Part shown: piece by piece, positions 35,814 through 47,900 of the stretch
Layout: every line of letters begins with the position of its first letter
Numbering within the stretch: the first letter of the stretch is position 1
DNA from: Onchidella celtica
Taxonomy: Eukaryota > Mollusca > Gastropoda > Systellommatophora > Onchidiidae
DNA: 64,000 bases
NCBI GenBank assembly: GCA_963931925.1
Contig: OZ007570.1
Span: 41,003,687-41,067,686 of the forward strand
Direction: 5' to 3'
Made by a program: the position numbers and the translations under genes
Notes under the pieces: model-generated
Database searches by the model: none
What the model was told of the DNA's origin: nothing
The model's input: only the letters and a program-made list of their open reading frames with translations

Positions 35814-36544
35814 TAAAAATGTCACCTGCGGGATGTTCCCATAATGGCCTAAACTTGGTAGGTACATTTCTGTCCCCAATGGCAACGAGAGTGCGATACA
35901 CTGACGATAAAATAAACATGTTCTGTAGTGAGCACCTTCAGCAGTCCGTGAGATGCGCTGCAGAGGTCATGAGTTCATGGCACAGGAAGTTTGTGTCACA
36001 GTTGTTGCCACTCGCCAGATACTCGCCAAGAGCTTCTTGGGCTTCACACAGGTGTAACAAATGAAAAAAAAAAGTCAGTTTCATTAGAATTAGATCTAGA
36101 GTGAAATATCAGACTAAGCCAAATTTCAAGTAAGACCAAAGACAGTTTTTCCAGAAAATAGATATTGACTCCGCTCATTCTACAAAACAACAACAACAAC
36201 AACAAAAAAAAAACCGCGCTTTTCCTGTCCATGTTTTGTACGACATTGTGACCTGGCGACACTGTCCGGTGCAACATTAAGTTGTCACAGTCTGTAAAAA
36301 TAATGCGAATCTGGATGCCGATGAAAATGAAACTATACTACATGTATTTTGCTATGCCCAGGCGTTGGCTGGGCTATGTTTTTGTTTGTTTTTTTGTTGG
36401 GACCAAAACTATTTCACTTTATGTGGCATACTGTTTTTTGTGCCAAATAATTATTTCTGGCCAATGGTGAATCTTAGCAAGGAAACTAAATTATTCTGTT
36501 GCACTTACAAATACATGTAAATACTAGCTCTTTCTAAGCTAAAC

Positions 36545-36772
36545 TGAACTAAAAGACGTAGTGGAATTCATGCTACAACAAAAGTGGAATTGGGCCGGAC
36601 ACGTGGGGAGGGGATGAAGGACGACATTACAAGGAGAAGAGGAACAACATGGATGAGGAAAACAACAGGCAGAAGAGAATGGAAAGCATTGTCGGAGGGC
36701 TACATCCTGCAGTGGGTGGGCAACGCCTCGGTGAAAGGTGTGAAAGCTAAACTTGAGTATCAATTGAACCAG
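36545..36772 (+). mobile_element. LINE 3' fragment (RTE/Jockey-like ORF2 end)
   Basis: One frame reads QQKWNWAGHVGR; after a frameshift another reads DDITRRRGTTWMRKTTGRRE then WKALSEGYILQWVGNAS. Same family end as 9618-9845, opposite orientation. Broken and truncated. Confidence 0.75.
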
Positions 36773-37997
36773 TAAAATCGGACGTGAATAATGCAGCTTT
36801 ATATTAAATATTTAAGGCAGTGTCGACAGAATCTGCAAATTACGCTGAAATACTAAATATCAGTGGATCTTGTATTAGACTAATATTTCATGGGCTGTTT
36901 TTTTTACTAGGTCCCGTTAGTGGGATTCTGACTTTTTCCCCCGAATAGAGTTACCAGATCGGCTTTTTTAAAACCAAATTCCAGAAATTGGCTTTTTTAA
37001 AAGATGTTGTAAGTTGGCGTCGGAAAATCCATTTGGCTTTTTGGCTTTTTTTCTGGCTTTTTCGATGCATACTAAATTATCTGCACAAAAACTACATACC
37101 ATGCTTTTCCCGAAACACCTTCTGTCGAGGAAATAATATTATGTTTTGGTCAGTTACATACACGTACATAATTATGCCAAGATTTCTGCCTCTAGTTGTA
37201 AAGAAAGAGCCAACCAGCAAGGTCAGTGTCCAGTTGACAATGGATTCTACTAATGGGATTCTATCATAGATATTATACGCTACTGAACGGATTCTATGGT
37301 TTATATTTTTTAAACTGCTACGGTTTCTTGAAAGACTGTCATCCACCTTAGGACTTTCCACACACACCGTGGTTCTGGACTGATTTACTTCATCATGAAG
37401 CATTTAAAAAGCTGGCCTTCTTTGTTTACCTAATAACCCCAGTCAGCAGAGGTGTACTTAAGAGGATATTTTGTCATTTTATCCTCCATTCAAACCAAGA
37501 GTAAAAACTGTGTGCAAGCTTAATCGTCTTGCGCTACTGTGAGAATCAGGGTAGAACTATTGCTTTCAAAAAATGTTGCGAAAGCTTTCACTGCATCACC
37601 AGAAATATTTTGGAGAAAAAAATCACAGCTGACAAGATTTAAGCCAAATGTTCCACTCATTCTAGTGAGGAGAATGATATTAACCTGGTTCTGGAGATTT
37701 TCATGTGATATTTATATGAAAGTTATTCTGAAATTTGGTTTGGCTTGTTTTTGGCTTTTTTCTATTATTGTTTGGCTTAAAGTTTCAATCTGGTAGGCTA
37801 AGCCTGACCCCCCAAAGCCAAAATCTGTGTGTAAGATCAACAAGAGAAGTCACCGGCCAATCATAGAAAACATAAGATGGGCCGAAAAGTCATAGTTGCA
37901 GCATGTTCTCTAAATCAGTGGGCCATGGACTTCTTTGGCAACATGAAAAGAGTCGTAGAAAGTAAGAGCACTCGGTGATTAAACAAAAATTAGTCTG
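36773..37997. other. Intergenic sequence
   Basis: No gene recognised. TGGCTTTTT-rich stretches lie near 36960-37060 and 37735-37770. Confidence 0.4.
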
Positions 37998-38180
37998 GTT
38001 CTCTCTAGTCTAGATCTAGACTAGATCTAGAAGTAGAATCTAGAATCTAGAATTCTAGATCTAGATCTAGATTCTAGACTAGATTAGATTTAATCTGTCT
38101 AGTTTCTAGATATCTAGATCTAGATTCTAGATCAGGATCTAGCCTTTGTATAATAATTATCATTATAGATCTAGATCTAT
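37998..38180. repeat. TCTAGA/AGATCT array
   Basis: The longest of the four arrays: repeated TCTAGATCTAGA, TAGAATCTAGA and similar units. Confidence 0.85.
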
Positions 38181-38896
38181 ACTTAGAATTAGTATGTGAG
38201 TTTGTGGCGGTGAGGATGACGTTGATACGGAAAGCAGGTTTGCCCATAGAAAATGCCGTGGGTTTTCAAGTTAGTTAGGTTCCAGAAGTGGGCAATAGCA
38301 GCGTTTGGTGGTTCCGCTGCTTTAATTCGCCATCTTGACTCTTTGGCAGATTCGATACAGGTGGACTCGATACTCTGATCAATTCTCAGCAGGGAATCAC
38401 CATGCTGTGCATCTTATTATAAAAAAAAATAGTGGCGGGAGTAATTCATTATGTTGCAATTTTGACCCTTTTTTTGCTCGACGTTACAGCCTAAACGACA
38501 GTTTCAACAATTATAAAGTTAATTTTCCTAAGTGTCAACTAATCCAGCCCAATCGCTTTTGTATCGACCGATTGTGTTGATTCAAGTTACAGATGTTTTT
38601 TAAATAAAAAGTTGAAAAATTTTAAAAATACAATAATCTTTATTTTGGCTCCCTGTTGTAAGCCCACCGCACCTGGAACAATCTATTAATATGCGTTCAA
38701 TTTGGTATGCACAGTTTCCCTACCAGAAACGAGTGCGTAGTGGTCTGGTGCGCATGAAATCTGTATAGTAAGACTGTAGAATATGGGAAACTTTCTAGAC
38801 CAAAAAGAGAGAGAGATGGAAGGGTGGGTTCACAGGTCCATCCTGGTAATGCCGGGAGCTTCATCTAGTTTACTATAAAAAAAAGTCCCTCTAGAG

Positions 38897-39091
38897 CAGG
38901 GGTCACCAAATCTTTTTCACAGAGGGCCAGATAACTGACAGACTTACAAGCGCGGGCCGCATAAACAATTGTCCATCCCGTAGCTCTAGATATCCCTGGT
39001 TTTATCAAACCACATCAAGTACCATGGCGGGCCGGATGAAATGATATCGCGGGCCAGATCTGGCCCATGGGCCGTAGTTTGGTGACCCCAG
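38897..39091. mobile_element. hAT-type MITE
   Basis: 195 bp with ends CAGGGGTCACCAAA and, on the other strand, CTGGGGTCACCAAA. An 8-bp target duplication CTCTAGAG/CTCTAGAA lies at 38889-38896 and 39092-39099. The end sequence and 8-bp duplication fit hAT (Charlie-like) elements. Its last 165 bp are repeated at 41360-41524 as part of the 282-bp duplication. Confidence 0.88.
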
Positions 39092-39208
39092 CTCTAGAAG
39101 TAGAAGGCTAATTGCCAGGGCGGCTCCTAAAATTGCGGCCCTGTGAGGATCCGTGTACCCCTGCAATTTGGCATCAATGGTATCGAATCAGCCATTGAAG
39201 CGTCAGGA
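38927..39208 (+). repeat. 282-bp direct repeat, left copy
   Basis: Matches 41360-41641 with one difference seen (GGGCCGGAT versus GGGCTGGAT). It starts inside the hAT MITE and ends three bases before the TG of the LTR-like element. Confidence 0.9.
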
Positions 39209-39211
39209 GAG

Positions 39212-41359
39212 TGAGTTGTTGTTGTTTTACCAGGGCCATGAGAAATTGGCTGGTGGCCTTGAACGGCCCTCGCGAATTATAGTTGGTGAGTAAATAAATG
39301 TAAAGTTAAACTGTTAGAGTCACGCTTGTCGGTTTTAATGTTCGTGATTAATAAGTAATGGAGTAGGAGTGAAACAAGGTGGGGATAGTTGACATTGTTA
39401 AGTATGACTAGACAAGTTTTTGCACGTTAACTGGCTGGTAGAATAGTGCAGACGTATTACTACAATTAAAATGGTGGGAGGTTTCGACCAATGAGATAGC
39501 TGAACTAATTGGGCCAGCGGACTAGCACTGCTGGGTAGCCAGATAGTATAAAACATCGTGTAACGTTCAGATTTATTGAATACAGACGAGCAGAAGCATC
39601 GTGTCGTGATGTATATCCGGTTGGCCAGTACCTGAACTGTGATTTGAAGACTAGAAGTCCTTGCTAACGGACTGACTGAGCTCTAGAAAGAAAGGTCTGA
39701 GTGGGCTGACCTTTGAAAGCCCACGCTGCGCTATTTTGATGTTCGCGCCTACCAGTAGGCGTGACCAATGGTAATATATCTTATTTGTTCAAGCATAATA
39801 GAAGATCAGAGATAGAGAGAGAACCACAGCCTCATAGGAAGTCTAAGGAAACCCCAGCTGGCACTCGACGACGAGTGGCCTGTGTTATAGAATTATTTCC
39901 ATAGTATGATTGAAGTAATATGGCACATTGTTGATGAATTGAATAATGATTGTGCATATATATAAATAGTTTTTTTGCAACTGCGTAATTACCTACAAGC
40001 CGAAGTGTGCTTCTGTAGGCTTGGAACGTACTGGGCTCTCCTAACATTCAAGCCCATATGATTTAGGGAGAGTTTGCCTGGCGACTGGCCAGTGGCGACT
40101 CAACTGACACTTTAAATTGATATCTAGTTTCGTATAATATACCTATTTGCTATTGATTGCAGTACATCCAATAAGGATCCATAATTACATGAATATCATA
40201 GATTAAGTTAGTAATTAGAATTTATTGCTTTGAATATACCTCTAATAATAATAATAATAATAATAATAATAGTTCGTCCATCAGGTATGATGATGACCTT
40301 AACAACACCAGAGGAATAAAGAACAGAAATTGTTGAGAATTTCAACACATGGACAATAAAGAGAACTAAAGGACACAGAGGGCAGAATGGAAAGACTGTT
40401 CTTTCATGACTTATGGCTTCTCATGTGACTGATAAGTCCTATTTTTGCCCTGCAGACCCTTCCGCATAAATGACAAGAGTGCTCCGTTGGTTCAGTACCA
40501 CTGGGCCTTTTCTTGCGCCGTTCTCTTTTTTTGATAGCCTGCTGGACTCTGTCAGCTTCCCATGCTTTGCTGCCTCTGGTAAGGGCCGCCCTCCAATTTG
40601 CTCGATCAAGCGAGAGCTTTTCCCACTCACTCACATCAATGGCAAAGGCCTTCAGTGATTGCTTGAGAGTGTCTTTGTAACGTCTCTTTTGGGGCCCCAA
40701 CATTCCTCGTTCCATTGGAGAGCTCAGAGAAGAAGATTTGCTTAGGGAGTCTGGAGTCGGGCATTCTGACAACATGTCCTGCCCAACGAAGCTGAATTTT
40801 TTTCAGGTGGCAGAAGATGCTCAATTCCTTGGCACGATTGAGGACCTCAGTGTCTGGAATTTTATCCTGCCATTTGATCCTTAGGATCTTTCTAAGGCAG
40901 GCCAGATGAAAGTGATTTAGCTTTCTGGCATGCGATTGGTACACTGTCCAGGTTTCAGCCCCATAGAGTAGGGTGGGAAGGACCACAGCATTGTACACTT
41001 TCAGCTTAGTGTCTGTGCGAATGCCGGCGACATCCCATACTCTCTTTCGAAGCCTGCCAAATGCAGAGCTGGCTTTGCTGATTCTTGAGAGAATTTCAGT
41101 ATCAACACGAGCCGCGGAAGACAGTGTACTGCCAAGATAGGTGAAGTTCTCCGACACCTTCAGAAGGTATTCTTCTGAATATACCTCTATTGTCTTTTGT
41201 TTTGTTTATTAATATTTATGTAAAACATGGCCTGACCGGCCTGACATATATAGATACTCTAGTTGTTTGATACTTTTCTTGTGTGGTTGTGTCCGAGTGT
41301 GAGTTAGCTGCCTCTCGTGCAGTCGAATGCTCACCAAGACCCTAACTCTGCTCCTGACA
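39212..41359 (+). mobile_element. Solo LTR-like repeat, copy 2, split by a LINE
   Basis: Second copy of 14441-15651, in the same orientation, TGAGTTGTTG to CTCCTGACA, with TATAAAA at 39547-39553. A LINE fragment is inserted at 40244-41175. The whole is flanked by the 282-bp direct repeat rather than a short target duplication. Confidence 0.6.
40244..41175 (-). mobile_element. 5'-truncated LINE with 13-bp target duplication
   Basis: Minus strand. The frame from 41157 reads SENFTYLGSTLSSAARVDTE, YGAETWTVYQSHARKLNHFH and KIQLRWAGHVVRMPDSRLPK, the C-terminal part of an endonuclease-reverse transcriptase. A frameshift near 40740 moves the rest to another frame, which ends with a C2H2-like CHLCGRVCRAKIGLISHMRS H motif and stop at 40404. 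The 3' tail is (ATT)n (40244-40271 as AAT on the plus strand). Target duplication TGAATATACCTCT at 40231-40243 and 41176-41188; copy 1 of the host LTR has one TGAATATACCTCT at the same place. Confidence 0.9.
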
Positions 41360-41641
41360 CCAGATAACTGACAGACTTACAAGCGCGGGCCGCATAAACA
41401 ATTGTCCATCCCGTAGCTCTAGATATCCCTGGTTTTATCAAACCACATCAAGTACCATGGCGGGCTGGATGAAATGATATCGCGGGCCAGATCTGGCCCA
41501 TGGGCCGTAGTTTGGTGACCCCAGCTCTAGAAGTAGAAGGCTAATTGCCAGGGCGGCTCCTAAAATTGCGGCCCTGTGAGGATCCGTGTACCCCTGCAAT
41601 TTGGCATCAATGGTATCGAATCAGCCATTGAAGCGTCAGGA
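41360..41641 (+). repeat. 282-bp direct repeat, right copy
   Basis: Starts exactly after the LTR-like end CTGACA and carries a hAT MITE lacking its first 30 bp. Confidence 0.9.
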
Positions 41642-44600
41642 TGGCAGCCTAAAGCAGCAGGGCCACCAAACACCTTTAGTGTCCAGAAGCCCCATCTTTG
41701 TACCGCATTTGAAGTTCATCACAATTGATACTCTGAGTGTGTAGCGAAAGAAAGTGGTGATGTGAGATTTTAGTCAAGGATACGGATGGACAGGAACAGT
41801 AATTTGTGAGATGATGGGTACGAACTACGATATGAACTCAGAGGGGAAAAAAACCCCGAGCATGCTAGTCCATGTTGCACCTTTTGGTAAGAGTTATGAT
41901 AAATTCACATCACAGTTCACAAGTTTATGCAGAACACAATTTAAGCACCCCGCAAGAGGTGTTTTGAGGGACGTTTAGAATGACAATTCAGGGACACTAG
42001 GGGTGGATGAGAGGGGGCAGCTGTTTGCCAGGTTAGTCCTTTCATAGTTAACAACCGCATGGTGATCAATACTTCAGAACATGAAATAAACTTTGTCCCT
42101 CTTAAGAATGTCCATGATTGGTTTACTAAATCTCAAAAGGAACTCTAACCCCACCCCCACTCCCCTTCAACAATAATCATTAATATATAATTAATATCTA
42201 AGTTTACCTCGCACACTCATTCATTTACGGAAAAGACTTCTGAATTTGACTGGTGCTCAAACCAAGAGTTTCATGTTCTGAATTTTAATCACTAAGCTGC
42301 GCATTTTATTTGAAAAACTTGGCAGGTTTCAGAAAATTGGGGGTTTAGACTTCCTTAGCTAGGCACTTCCGACAGTCAAAATATGTGCCATTGCACATTT
42401 ATTTTTATATAAGCATGGGTAGGGTATTAGAAAACGTCTCTTAACAGTATTAAAACCGCATGGTTTGACCTTGTTGAACCCTTAGTCCTACTGGGAAAGG
42501 CTGCCCATTACAAGGATACGGTAAACGCGATAAAATCTATCGGCAATAGGTCTTCAATTCCCGAGTTTTTCGACCTGTTGCGAATTTTTTTGACAGACAT
42601 TTTTAATACAAAAACTACGACAAATAGAAAGGAGTGAAAAACACAGGACTTATCAGTTTTGTTTCGCGGATGCTAACAGACTTTGTGTCTCCCAAAAGTG
42701 AACCTGGTTGGTGTTCAACAACAAAAGGACGCAACAGGACAGATTGCGTGTGACGGTCACGTAACTTTGACTGACACATGCCTCGCGAGATTTGCTGTTG
42801 GATTTCACACTTTTTTTTAACAAAAACTAATTATTTTTTTTCTCTCATACGATTTTAAAGGTTTGTTTTATTATTGACTGAAAATTGGGACTAAAAATTA
42901 TTTTTAAAGCATTTTAGTTACTGTCTGAAGTAGGTCAATTTTTGGACAGAAATGGTGCGCAACATTTGGCAAAATGTAAACCTTATTTTATTTTATTTTG
43001 CTTCTGGGGTCTTTTTGTAGGGTTTATACGCACCAGCAACCATTTTTGCTACCATTCCATACTCAAAAATAATATAACTTGTGTCAAGTTGGTAGATACA
43101 TTGATTCTTTGTTGTCAAGGTAAATTCAGGGAAGTTTTGCCTGTCAAATATACAACGTTCGCAGCACGAAAAAGTAGAAGAAAAACACATATTATATATT
43201 AACAAATTTATAATTTTTATTTCTTCTGATCATCATCTATGGACTGAAATCAAAATATTCAAGAAAAACACAATATTTATGAAACTATAAGACACTGAAA
43301 TCTCAACTGTCTTTGTGACCCAATTTTCTGAAACCTACCACATCCTCTTCAAAGGGGCTGTCCACCCTGTCCCATGCATAGACATTCTGAAAGTCACATC
43401 TTTCAGTTGCAGTTTAACATGAATGGTGCACGGATATATATTGCCAGAGAACTGCTGATTCAAAGATTTTTGACATTGTGACCTTGTCTTTTATTATTAG
43501 GAAAAGATATGGAAAGACTACCAAATGTGGCTCATGATAGTTTTGCCAGATTGCACCTTTTATTACTTTTAATGGACTCAGCAGTCAATTGCAAAACTGG
43601 CCATTAATTGTAAAAAATATTCCTAAGACTAACTGTCATCCCCTATGCATGGCTGCACCTAAAGCCGCATCCTTGTAGGGATCGGTATACCCTGGACGTT
43701 TAAAATTTTTAACTGCCATAAAAAATCTGGCCTTGAGATGCATTTGGAAGTCCTCCCAAGGCCAACGATACTGTGGTCTCCACATAACTCCACCTCTAAC
43801 GACACTCCGACTACCATGCCCAAATTATGTGCTCCCAGCTGTTTTTTTTTTCCCCCATGTTTCTTTGTAAGTAAAATCTGGTTATGGCAACAGTCCAGTC
43901 CATAAGATCAATACTCTGTCTAGCACATTTCATGCACTACCAAAGACAGTACTCACTCTGGTTAATTATGCCTTATTGGTACAGAGAAAGACTTGCTCAA
44001 CACACAGACAGAACACAAGGCGTAATGAAACTGGGGGGGGGGGGGGGGCAGACTATGGGAGATGTAACGTATGGAGAGGGGGGTGAGTGTAGAGCAAATC
44101 CTTAGCCTGGTTGAAGTATAATTCGATGGTGTAACTTAAACCAGCAAAACCACAGCATGGTTGAAGAGTAATCTGATTGTATTACTATAATAGCTTTGTC
44201 TGCATAATGTAATGTCACTGGCTGTAAAATATTTGACTGATATGCATCAGTGATATTGTGTGTAATTTATGCTTGGTTCCTTGTACAATGAGAAGCAATA
44301 ATGTGTGTGCATGCTTGAGAAACACAGCCAGTGTGATGCCAACATGGGGATAGACACATTAACATTCATTTTGTTTGATAAATTTCTGAATTTGTTCCCT
44401 TGCATGATTCCATGTGGCATTTACATTATCAGCAGTCCAAGTTTCATCAGTTTTTCTGTTTTTTTAAAGCCATTATCAAAGTCATTGGGTGCATTTTCTC
44501 TTCTGCACTGAGTACATTACTAGATGGACTGCATTTATGCCTGTAGTGTAAATAGTCTCTCTTCTGTCTGCAAATAATTATTTTTTTGGTCTCTTTGTTA

Positions 44601-44875
44601 AATGCTGTCATGATGTCATGACCCCAAAAATAAGTTTTATGCCTGTGGTATAAGTCAAGAGGGGACAGTCATGAGGCAAATATGAAATGAAAATCGTTAC
44701 CAGTAAGTGAAGAGTAGTTTTATTCATGAAGTTAAATTGCTGAGTCAGTCTCCAACTATTAGGTATTTAAAATTAACATGCCTTAACTAAATTATTTGGC
44801 ATGTTGTTTACTGGCTCTTGCTTTAAAAATGGTTATTTTCATAGATATTAATTTTGCAATGAACAGGTATTTCAG
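41642..44875. other. Upstream of NADSYN1 exon 44876; first exon not located
   Basis: No LNQWA-type start exon was recognised on the plus strand. Poly-G run at about 44032-44048. At 43737-43762 lies a single end of the TIR family seen at 34401-35311 (ATGCATTTGGAAGTCCTCCC). Confidence 0.4.
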
Positions 44876-44927
44876 AAGCCAAAGCCAAAGGAGCTCGCTT
44901 TCGCACTGGCCAGGAACTGGAAATAAG
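44876..44927 (+). CDS. NADSYN1: NADSYN1 exon, glutaminase domain (Glu catalytic region)
   Basis: Acceptor ttcag and donor gtagat bracket a 52-bp exon reading (E)[16 protein letters not shown](S). The Glu of QELEIS corresponds to the catalytic Glu of the nitrilase-type triad. It starts with two nucleotides and ends with AG, which joins T of the next exon to give Ser, so the local sequence is ELEISGYSC (human ELEICGYGC). Confidence 0.93.
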
Positions 44928-47900
44928 GTAGATTGGCTGAAAATTTCCCTTATCACTAAAACAAGCATATTAGGCAGCCAATAAACTGAGTTGCTGCAGC
45001 ATAAATCATTGATAATTATTTTAATTTCATAGTGTGCAGTGTTTTTTTTTTCCAAGGTATTGCTCTTCTTAAACAGTTCCATGGACAACAAAATTAGTCT
45101 GTGAATGGAATTATTGTGTGTAATAAAAAATATTTATAATAGAGAATCTATTTCTAATTTGTATAATATGTGATAAATGGCAGATACAATAATTGAGTAA
45201 AGCATTTCATTGCTTGACCTTATCTTCCATATTCAGTGGCTACAGCTGCAGTGACCATTTCTTTGAAAGTGACACCTTTTTACATTCTTGGGAAGTGCTA
45301 GCTCGCATTATCTCCAATCCTGACTGTCAGGACATCCTATGTGATGTTGGAATGTGAGTGAAGTTTTTTCCTTCTCTTTTTTTTGAAGATCATTTTAGAA
45401 AAAATTATTTTGATGATTCATATTCAGTATTCATATTCATAGGTAAAATAAATGGAACAAATTCAGAAATGAATATGGTAAGCTGAAGTTGAAGAAACAT
45501 CACAGATCAGCATATCCAGGAGAAGGTAATTTTATCAGATAGGGAGTGTTATTTGTTGAAAGATGAAAATTATACATTTTAAGAATAGAGATCTCTCTGT
45601 CATGACAGATTTGAGCTGATGTTTCTTATGATCATTAATTGTCAGAAAGCTTACTACATCTTCAAGCAGATACTGATAGTTTTCTTTCAGCAGGAAAGCT
45701 GAAAAGCAACTATGTATTTGCAGAAATGAGCATGTATAATGTGTCGTATAATTAGCTGACTGTATTTTCAATTTTTTGTGCTTTAAAGTATTAAATATAT
45801 ATAATTTTGTTCTATTACTTCAGGCCAGTTATGCACAAAAATGTTGCCTACAACTGCCGAGTATTTTTCTTGAACAAGTGAGTGTTACCTAATATTTTAA
45901 TGTAGACAACTGCTGTAGACTTTACATTTAATTGGCATCAAACTTTTCTGTCTGCTGTCAAATTGTTATTGGCTGATATTTTCTCTTATATAATCTAATA
46001 TTTTACTATACATAGACTGACCATTTTGCTGAAGTTCTTGTGTCTTATGGGTGATTAACATAATTCTTATTGTAAAAGGCAAAGTTGCATTGTAGGAACT
46101 GTACAGACCTTGCTCATACAGGTGGTGATATTAATATCAAGATGAACAGATCAAGGCAATCAAACTGAGCTGCTGTTTACTGAAGTTGTGAGATATTTTC
46201 CACCCCCTTCAGTTTGATGCAATTCATATTTAGGCCTCCATTTACATCTGTTGGGACTAAAGAAATCCATGTATCTATAATCCATCAGTAATTCAAAAAA
46301 TTTTTGTTTATAATAGTGCATTTCAAAACTTGGTTAGATCCACTCAGCGCATAAAAAGTCATAATTTACATGAAACCGCCAACAGTTGCTGCATTTTCTG
46401 TCTGCAGTCATCTCGGGACACAGAGGCATTATAAATGCATTGTGAAAAATAAGAGAAAGATATTTTATAACTGGAACAAATTGCAAGAGGTACTTGTTTA
46501 TCTTTTAGTACTATACTATACTGTGAGCGAAACATTTTATTGTATGTATTGCATTTAGGAAAATCTTGTTAATTCGACCCAAAATCATGCTTGCAAATGA
46601 GGGCAATTACAGAGAGACTCGATGGTTTACAGCATGGACCAAACTTAAAGACACAGAGGATCATTTCTTACCTCGGTTACTACAAGATATCACAGGGCAG
46701 GTAACTGACTTATCAGTGTAACTTATAATGTATTGATAGAGATTATTTTATTTTATTTCAGTACTGAATTAAAGGCATTTATTTTTTCTGATATGCAGAT
46801 ATTTTGATGAAAAATTTCTGTGATTTCCTAAGAGTTTCTGAGACAGTATGATAAGTCATGTGTTACAGTCTTCTTTTTGATGGTTACATGGTTCTATCTT
46901 AGCTTTTGGAAAAGTGTGCAAGAAAAAAATATCTGAATGTAAGATGAAAAAGGGATGACATTTAATAGTGTAAAAGTACAAGGCATCTTTTGATGTCATG
47001 CACTAATCATGAACTAGAAATACTAGAATGTGAATCGTACTCTTGCAGAGAACAGTGCCCTTTGGAGATGCAGTGATATCAACTTACGATACCTGCATTG
47101 CAGCAGAGATTTGTGAAGAACTGTGGAACCCACATTCACGGCACATTGAACTGGCCTTGGATGGAGTGGAGATAATTGCAAATGGCAGTGCATCATATCA
47201 TGAGTTAAGGAAGATGTATATCAGGGTGGACTTGGTGAAGTCAGCAACTTTGAAGGTGATACATAATGCATGCATATGCTGAGCAGGCTGTGTTGTTTGA
47301 ATTTTATTTTCGTATGAAAACTTTTTGTTTATTCAAGTAAATGGCAAATGAAAGCCTACCTAATGGCCATAGATTATTGAATTTGATTTATCCTCGATCA
47401 ATTATGATTAATTATTAAGCTAGACAGTATAATTTAAGCCAGAATTGATGTAAAAGATTAGAGCCATTGTTTCTGGTGTGTCTTGCTTTCATGAAGCAGG
47501 GAAAGCACAGGAGTGATTTACATCAAACATGTGGACATACGTGATCCTGCAAACCAAGGGTTAGAAAAAATAGTCATTGTATAATTTACAGCGTGATATG
47601 AACTCACAGAAGAATAAATACATGGTTGAGTCTGAATTTTTTGCCATACCATTGTTGCATTGGTGAGTCTGAATTTCATGTCATACCATTGTTGCCACTT
47701 GAAAATAATGGCATCATCACCTGGGAGTGTTTGAAAGTTCATGGAAAATGTATTATATATTATGAGTTTAAGGTAGGCTTTATGCAAGTCTTAAATTGTA
47801 CAAAGGAGTTTGAGTGTGAAACATCAGTAACATAACTAACTCAGTTTATGATATTATTTAAGTTGAGCTTCTAAACCTCAGTTAACTATACAGGACCACA

